Assembly: GCA_007922225.1 (NCBI GenBank)
Contig: ML679959.1
Span: 19,864,913-19,928,912, forward strand
Length of the DNA stretch: 64,000 nt
Reading direction: 5' to 3'
Source of the DNA: Emydura subglobosa
Taxonomy: Eukaryota; Chordata; Testudines; Chelidae
In this document: positions 58,109 to 64,000 of the stretch, piece by piece
How positions within the stretch are numbered: position 1 is the stretch's first letter
How the letters are laid out: the number at the start of each line of letters is the position of its first letter
Translations under genes and position numbers: made by a program
The notes under the pieces: generated by a model
What the model saw: only the letters and a program-made list of their open reading frames with translations
What the model was told of the DNA's origin: nothing
The model's database searches: none

Positions 58109-58590
58109 CTGTTACAGGTGCAGGGGCATGCACAGAAATAAAAATCTGACCCCTTTTGGAGGTGCACTTTCAATGCCTCCCGTGGCCAGAGGAGCTGGCT
58201 CTACCCCTGGGGCCCCAGGTCCAAAGGAGCTGTCATCACCCACCCCAGCCTGGGGCAGGAGCAGAGCCCAAGCATAATTTTTTTGGGCCCAGTACAAACT
58301 TGTAAACAGGCCCCCTCCCACACATATACTACAATCCCTCATCCCATACGTACAATCTCATGCGCCATGAACATTTTTTTCCTCATAGTAATGGGGGTTG
58401 CAGCCTGGGCCAGCCACCCCCTCCTCGCCCCCCCTCCCAGACTCCCCAGGGCCTCCGGGCCCTGGTAAAGTGTACCCTTTCCCCCACATGTGGGGGCCCT
58501 GGACAGGAGGAGCTCACTCTCTGCGCCCCGGCCGCAGAGGCATTCTGTGCCCTCCCTTGTGCGCACCCTTGCACAGGTGTAACATATACA
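58109..58590. repeat. GC-rich insert with weak inverted ends
   Basis: TGTTACAGGTGCAGGGGC at the left roughly mirrors CCCTTGCACAGGTGTAACA at the right. The interior is very C/G-rich and asymmetric (plus strand C-rich). It may be a MITE or a retrosequence; the class is unknown. Overlapping open frames reflect GC content. Confidence 0.4.
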
Positions 58591-60150
58591 GTAAGGGTCG
58601 ATTATTTCTTATACACTGATTGTCAAGCAGTCTACTGTACCACAGACTTTCCGTGCATTAATATATGTTTTGGCCTAGCTGTGTTAAGGATGGTCAGTGA
58701 ATTAAGTTTTTAAAACTGTTTGTTCAAGCGTGGATGGAAATGCTTTTTAGATTAGTTTGAACACAAACACTGTGTTCATTGCCATATGCTGTTATATATG
58801 GCAATGAGAACTACTATAACAGCAGAGTACGTGGCTCGGTTGCTATATTGGAATAATGTGCTGGTAGCATTAACCTTAGTAGGTTACAGTACAATTTCTA
58901 AATGTAATGCATGGCATCATATCATACCTTTTTAAAAACCACACTCGTCAATTCCTAAAGAGTAGGACAGTAAATACGTATTTATGGGGCTTTCTCAGGA
59001 CTTCTGTTCCCCTTTGAAAGTGGGCCAAGGTGGTTACCATTATGGAATTCATTAATTATGGGCAGATTTGGATTTACTTAATCTGTCACACAACAGCAAT
59101 AAATAAGAAACAGATCTATGACCAATGCTTGAAGAGTAACTGAATATGGGATAAACAGAGTTTTGGCTCAATCCTGTATTCCTGTGGCATTCAAAACACT
59201 CACTAGAACCAATGGGATTTGTGTCTGCATCAGAACTACAGGTCTGGGCCTTAAATTAGCAATGTTTCCATAGCAGACAATTAAGGAATATGTTTAATCC
59301 AATGGAGCTCAGTTAAATTCCTCTTTCTACAGTAGGTTTATTCACAGCATTCACTTCTATGTGAAAGTTCTGCCCCCCTCCCCTTCTTCCACCTCTCCCT
59401 CCCATCATTTCATAAAGAAAATTTCAATCCTGCTCTAGCAAGCACAGCTTAAAAGAATGAAGCTTTCTCTCATTAACTTTTTCTTTGTCATCTGGAGAGG
59501 AGGTGGGGTAATTGAGTAACCAACTAACCCACCTTTTTATCCTGAGAATGATCTCAAATGAACCCCTTTAGTTCTTCTTAAAATAGTAAGTCAATGTCTA
59601 GCTCACTAGTAATAATTTGTGAGGGACAGCCAACTAATTAGTTAAATTGTAGGCCAAACAATTACTTCAGTTTAGCATGAGCATTAACTATAAACCATAT
59701 TTTCCCCCTTGGAATTAGCTGAAACCTATAAAATGGAACTGTGGTGTTCATTGTTCTTTTCCCAGAAAGTATTGCAAGATGTGTACTCCATCTGGTGGCA
59801 AGATTACAAAGGAAAATGAAGGCATTAATAATATACTTACAGGAAAAAGTAAAAGCCTCTCACTAGCTGTTGATTTAGCAAGGTAATGCCTCTGTTGTCA
59901 GAAATTTAATTTGTAGCCTCGTTTTTTCAGAGTAGGTTTTTTCAGAGTAGAATTTTTGTTTAGAGTAGTTTTCTTTATTCTACAACAAATGAGTGATGCT
60001 TAAACATATCAGTTTAAGTCCTTTTCTCCGTCATCAATAGAAAGTGAAGTGGATTTTGTCTCAAGATATCTATTATTCCCGGTTCCCTTTGTTTCTGCTC
60101 TCATTTTACAAAAACATAAATCCTGTAGTTTGGTTTATAACATGAGTGAT
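58591..60150. other. Intronic sequence with one palindromic fragment
   Basis: GGCTCAATCCTGTATTCC … CAGGTCTGGGCCTTAAATT at 59165-59257 is a decayed small palindromic MITE. The rest is unassigned. Confidence 0.45.
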
Positions 60151-60154
60151 GATA

Positions 60155-60295
60155 GGACACAGGGTTTTCTTGTTGCTAGGGCAAAGGACTCCTGTGTGCT
60201 GTTCTTGGATCTCCTACTGATCCACTGTGTGACTGTTCAAGCCACTTAACCTCCCTGTGCCTCAGTTTTGCCACCTGTATAATTTTGTTTTACAT
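60155..60295 (+). mobile_element. MIR-type SINE fragment
   Basis: GGGCAAAGGACTCCTGTG, CCACTGTGTGACTGTTCAAG CCACTTAACC, TCCCTGTGCCTCAGTTTTGC CACCTGTATAAT: the MIR core, 3' truncated. Confidence 0.8.
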
Positions 60296-60308
60296 ATAGG
60301 CAGAATTC

Positions 60309-60349
60309 CAGTCCCCCCCTCCTTTCCCCCCTCCCCCCCCCCAAAAAAA
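60309..60349. repeat. Poly-C/poly-A tract
   Basis: C-runs of 6 to 11 followed by A8. It can be slippage-prone or form unusual structures on the G-strand. Confidence 0.85.
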
Positions 60350-60860
60350 AGTGATTGGCTTAAAATAATGAGATTTTTAAAACGGGGGGATTTTATTTGC
60401 TGCCTTATTTTTGAGTCCATAGGGTACATTTGAGTCACATTTTCAGGCTTTTCTCTGCTTCTGTGAGTGCAAGAGACTGACTTTTTTTTTCTTTTAAATG
60501 AAAGCTGAGTTTCTCACTTAATTCCATCATTCCAAGAGCTGAGGCTTTAAAATCCTCCCCCAAAATCTTGTGAAACTCTCTGTAAAATTGTAATCTTGAT
60601 GAAACTGCAGAAAATATTCCTATGTTACTCCAGGTCTTTTTTACAGTGATTAAAACACATCACATCAAGAAAAAAATACCAGCATCAATAATGAACTGCA
60701 CATATAACTTCATATCTACCATGATAATAATCACAATCATAATACAGGTATACACTGTGGGCCAGATGTTCACAAACTCCAGTTCCTATGTAGGCACCTA
60801 AATGAAGTGGCCAGAAGTAATATGTGATCTTTATATTGTCACATCCTTTCTTCCTCTGCC
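60350..60860. other. Intronic sequence with no firm feature
   Basis: A fragment at 60758-60812 (gggccagatgttcacaaactcc…aggcacctaaatgaagtgg) belongs to the palindromic repeat families. Confidence 0.4.
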
Positions 60861-60879
60861 CGTTCACCTATGATGTCTA

Positions 60880-60990
60880 TTTATGACCCTTGTTTACAAT
60901 GTAGATTGTACATCTTTGGAACAATGACTGGGCCTACTTGTTTTTGTGAAGTGCCTCACATATTTCTGGCCATAATTATAATAATCATAA
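60880..60990 (+). repeat. SINE 3'-tail fragment
   Basis: GTAGATTGTACATCTTTGGA ACAATGACTGGGCC, GTGAAGTGCCTCACATATTT, then ATAATTATAATAATCATAAT: the standard tail order. Confidence 0.65.
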
Positions 60991-60991
60991 T

Positions 60992-61380
60992 TAATGAGAC
61001 AAGCTGGGTGAGATATCTTCTATTGGACCAGCTTCTGTTGGTGAATGACACAAGCTTTTGAGCTTACACGGAGCTCTTCTTCAGGTCATTTTCTAATTTT
61101 TTTCACTCCCCCCAGCAAATATTTCCAAACTGATTGAGACTGTAAAAATGTAAATTCAAATTATTATACACTCAGATTACCAAATAATTCCTAGTCAGAG
61201 TAGCATTAGAATCACCATTAAAATCAAAGACTATGGTTGTCAAGTGATGGATGTGTAATGAATATGGCATCAATCATAAAATGACCTGAAGAAGAGCTCT
61301 GTGTAAGCTTGAAAATTTGTTTCTCTCACCAACAGATTTTGGTCCAATAAAACAGATTACTTCATCCACCTTGTCTCTCT
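60992..61380. mobile_element. Large inverted repeat with about 95-bp arms
   Basis: The left arm 60992-61088 (GAGACAAGCTGGGTGAGATA … GAGCTCTTCTTCAGGTCATT) is mirrored by the right arm 61278-61380 (AATGACCTGAAGAAGAGCTC … CACCTTGTCTCT) at roughly 80% identity. The core of about 190 bp is A+T-rich and noncoding. It may be two copies inserted head to head or one long-TIR MITE. Confidence 0.8.
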
Positions 61381-61475
61381 AATATCTTGGGATGGACACA
61401 GCTACAACAACGCTGCATATATTAATTATTAATAGCATATGTTTGTTTGGCATAGTCAACAAGGTTTCCATAAGC

Positions 61476-61600
61476 CTCTTAGATTCACAGATTTCAAGGC
61501 CAGAAGGGACCACTGTAATTATCTAATCTGGTTTCCTGTAGAATACAGGCCATAAAACTTTCCCAAACACAAACAGCAGAACTTTTGCATTCAAGACAAT
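61476..61600 (-). mobile_element. CR1 LINE 3'-end fragment
   Basis: GATTCACAGATTTCAAGGCC AGAAGGGACCACTGTAATTA, then TCCTGTAGAATACAGGCCAT AAAACTTTCCC: the antisense CR1 3' terminus. Confidence 0.85.
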
Positions 61601-63530
61601 TGTCACTCTCTCTTAGATCTGATTGTCAGCAGATTGAAAATATAATCATATTAAAATTTATTTGTTGATCAGTCTACCACTGTCAAAAATAACTAATCAT
61701 ATATTTCCTCCTTATGATCATATGCACTATGTCATATTCATTATACACCCATCAGTTGACAGCCATACTCTTTAATTTTAATAGTGATTCCAATGCTATG
61801 CTGAATAGGAATTATGTGGCAATCTGAGTTTGTAATAATTTGAGTTTACTTTTTTACATTCTCAATCAATTTGGAAGAATTTCCTGGGGGAAAAAATCAG
61901 ATCACAATTCATCTCATATGTTGCTTTTATGTGTTTCAAAGATACCTGTCAACTTGTTATTTAAGTGACTATTCAGCTTTCAGATTTATCACTTCCATAT
62001 TGTTTTCAGTTACATGGTAAACTTTTGTAGCACAGTGGAATATTGGTACAATGAAAAGCTAAAGTAGTTCATTACTATAGAATGCTATTACTAAAATAAA
62101 ATATTGAACTGATTGTTGGTCTTAGTACTGTTCATATTAGGCAAGGGCCCTGTATCACAAGGCCATCACCATAAATGGTACACAACATCTTTGACAGGGT
62201 CAACAGAAAAGCCAAGGGTAGGTGAATGGAGAACAAACTATGCTCTCCATATAGGTTGTGTCTTGTGTGGCAATGCATCTGTGTTGCACCTGTTCTGTGG
62301 ATAGATGGGGATGAAAGTTCTCTGGGGCTGTTAATGCTGAACCTTTCACGAGTATTAATTTACAATTTTAATTAATCCTCTTTTTATTTAGGTAATGATA
62401 GACTTCAGTGCAGCCTGCTTCAGAGCTCCACCCATTAGTCTTAAAGTTGTCAGTATTAAAAGACAAGAAATGTTATTGCTAAGACTGTCTGACTTTAATA
62501 ACTAGTTTACATTAGATCTGAAATTAAAAGGTTGATTGAGATTGGTTGGATGGTGTCAGTTTCTATTTTTAGTAGATTTGTCATTTTCTTTCTTTTAGAA
62601 GGATGCTAACAAAAGCTTCAGACAAGAATGAATCAGTTTGAAGCTGTTGCCCATTCCATTCCCTCCAAAAAGAGAAGCTCAGAATTGCTCCCTCCAAGAC
62701 TAAGTACCACACTCTGAAAGTGCCTGAAAGGCTTTGACAGAGGCATTTAACTGCTGAAAATTATAGCAATCTGTCACATCCACATTTAATGGAAGATACT
62801 TTTTTTTTTTTTTAAGATGCAAGACACCATTGCAACAAAGAGAAGTTACAAAGAAGCATCTACTTTTCTTTTTTGCATATTTATTTTTAGATAATAAATC
62901 GCAATTGATAAGTAATTTTCAAGTCATAGAAATAATTGAAAATACTTTAAATTAAGTAGTGCCTTGGGGGTGATACAAAGTTAATTTTATAAACCCAGCA
63001 AATCTTTTCAAGAAAATGAACATGAACATGTACCTTGCCTTTGTGTTTTTACAAGAGATCTTCTTGCTAGAGAAATATCCCTTGATCAGTAGAATTACCT
63101 TGATTCGGTCAGTTCATATGAGTGACTCAAGAGGCTGACTACAAAACAGTTATTTTCTGCATTAGAAAACTGTTGAAGTGATGCTGTAAATAGTGCTCTC
63201 CATAAGTGCTGGCCTCTGACATGTTTCTATAATTTATAACACAACTGGCTTTCAGCTTGTCACATACTGATGGTGCTGAGTATGATGAAAGAAGGAGGCT
63301 AGGAAAGCTACTACTTTTTAAAGCTGTTGAAAAATGTGCATTAATTTTAGCTGACGCTAAAAATTTTAGTTGATGCTATGTGTGACACTGTGACCAATTA
63401 AGCCTGATTTTTTACCCTTTTTTTGGTACCGTAACTTTCTGGATGTGAGTGCAGCAGCTTGAACTTGCTCTGAAATTAACTTAATTAGAAATCCATAATT
63501 CTGTATATACATTACTATTGCAATCTTTTA
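61601..63530. other. Intronic sequence with no recognised feature
   Basis: A+T-rich; T14 at 62801-62814. No coding potential or recognised family. Confidence 0.45.
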
Positions 63531-63535
63531 TCTAG

Positions 63536-63696
63536 GGGCTGATTTTCAAAGCTGCTGTTCCCCTGAGACTCCCTTTGACACCACTGGATTGTGAGTGTTT
63601 GGTTGTCTGACTTCTTTCAAAGGTGCTGAATTAGCCGCAAATCTGACTTCAGCATTGGAAATGGTAGTTGCTCACTACCTTGGAAAAATCAGTCCC
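63536..63696. repeat. Palindromic MITE
   Basis: GGGCTGATTTTCAAAGCTGC at the left and GGAAAAATCAGTCCC at the right are inverted ends of the 'gggccagattttcaaa' family. Confidence 0.65.
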
Positions 63697-63904
63697 TTTA
63701 TGTTAAATGCTCAAGGAAAAATAATCCTTATTTCCTAGTTTGTAACGAAGTATCCATTTCCCCCCCTTTCAGTGTTCATTTATTACTGACAGACATGACA
63801 CTTCAAAGTTAAAGGGACTTTTTACAAAGAAAGCCAGAGAATTAAGTGAATGTGTCCACCCAGCAGGTACAGTCTAATGCATTTTTTCTCCCTTCTTTAA
63901 ACAG
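63697..63904. other. Intronic sequence before the acceptor-like site
   Basis: No recognised element; it ends in a pyrimidine tract and AAACAG. Confidence 0.4.
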
Positions 63905-64000
63905 AAGCTAACAGCAGCTGAACACTATTGCAAATCTTTCTCCAAGGCTTTGTTGAATGACATTGAGTGCAGAACACTTCCCAGTTCAAGGAGCAACATC
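63905..64000 (+). other. Acceptor-like site and open frame at the window edge (possible exon start)
   Basis: A strong acceptor pattern (tctaatgc branch-like site, then a T/C tract, then AAACAG ending at 63904) precedes 32 codons open to the window end (begins KLTAAEHYCKSFSKALL). The frame is open for only about 41 codons in all, which chance allows. The peptide does not resemble the part of NAALADL2 expected next. It may be an exon of another transcript, or nothing. Confidence 0.15.

Noticed and set aside
58360..58713. 117-codon frame and overlapping Pro/Gly-rich frames
   Set aside because: Very GC-rich repeat-like block with frames open on both strands.

Overview
This window is vertebrate nuclear DNA, most likely from a turtle (Testudines). 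It is A+T-rich, has no operon structure or long open reading frames, and is packed with decayed CR1 LINEs, MIR-type SINEs, hAT-like and palindromic MITEs and solo LTRs of the kinds that dominate turtle genomes. The turtle call is inference from repeat content; a crocodilian is the main alternative.

The only convincing protein-coding sequence is one internal exon at 9005-9506 on the + strand. It encodes the cytoplasmic N-terminus, the single membrane anchor and the start of the ectodomain of NAALADL2, a glutamate-carboxypeptidase-II-like type II membrane protein. I recognised it from recalled similarity to the vertebrate protein. It has a phase-1 acceptor and a phase-2 donor. The rest of the window is best read as the flanking introns of this very large gene: 1-9004 upstream and 9507 onwards downstream. 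I found no exon coding for the peptidase-like ectodomain in the 54.5 kb downstream.

Upstream intron (1-9004): a dinucleotide microsatellite, a CR1 (minus) split by a solo LTR with a 5-bp target-site duplication, a second solo LTR of another family with a perfect 5-bp duplication, an unusual A-B-A'-B' inverted-repeat structure at 4619-4914, a CR1 3' end and a Tc1/mariner-like MITE.

Downstream intron, 9.5-29 kb: two well-preserved MIR SINEs, hAT-like MITEs, two CR1 copies and, at 20097-20208, a short phase-compatible reading frame with a good acceptor and an AATAAA signal. That last item could be an alternative terminal exon of NAALADL2 and is the most interesting lead. 29-46 kb: further CR1 copies, a nested MITE cluster at 33 kb, L2 remnants, a GC-rich near-palindromic minisatellite at 36 kb and several small palindromic MITEs. 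46-64 kb: a second copy of the 3.3-kb LTR family carrying a nested hAT-like MITE, several CR1 copies, a hAT MITE with clean termini, a fourth solo LTR, and a large inverted repeat at 61 kb. All four solo LTRs lie antisense to the gene.

I see no prokaryotic features, no CRISPR array, no tRNA or rRNA gene and no sign of a new multi-gene system.
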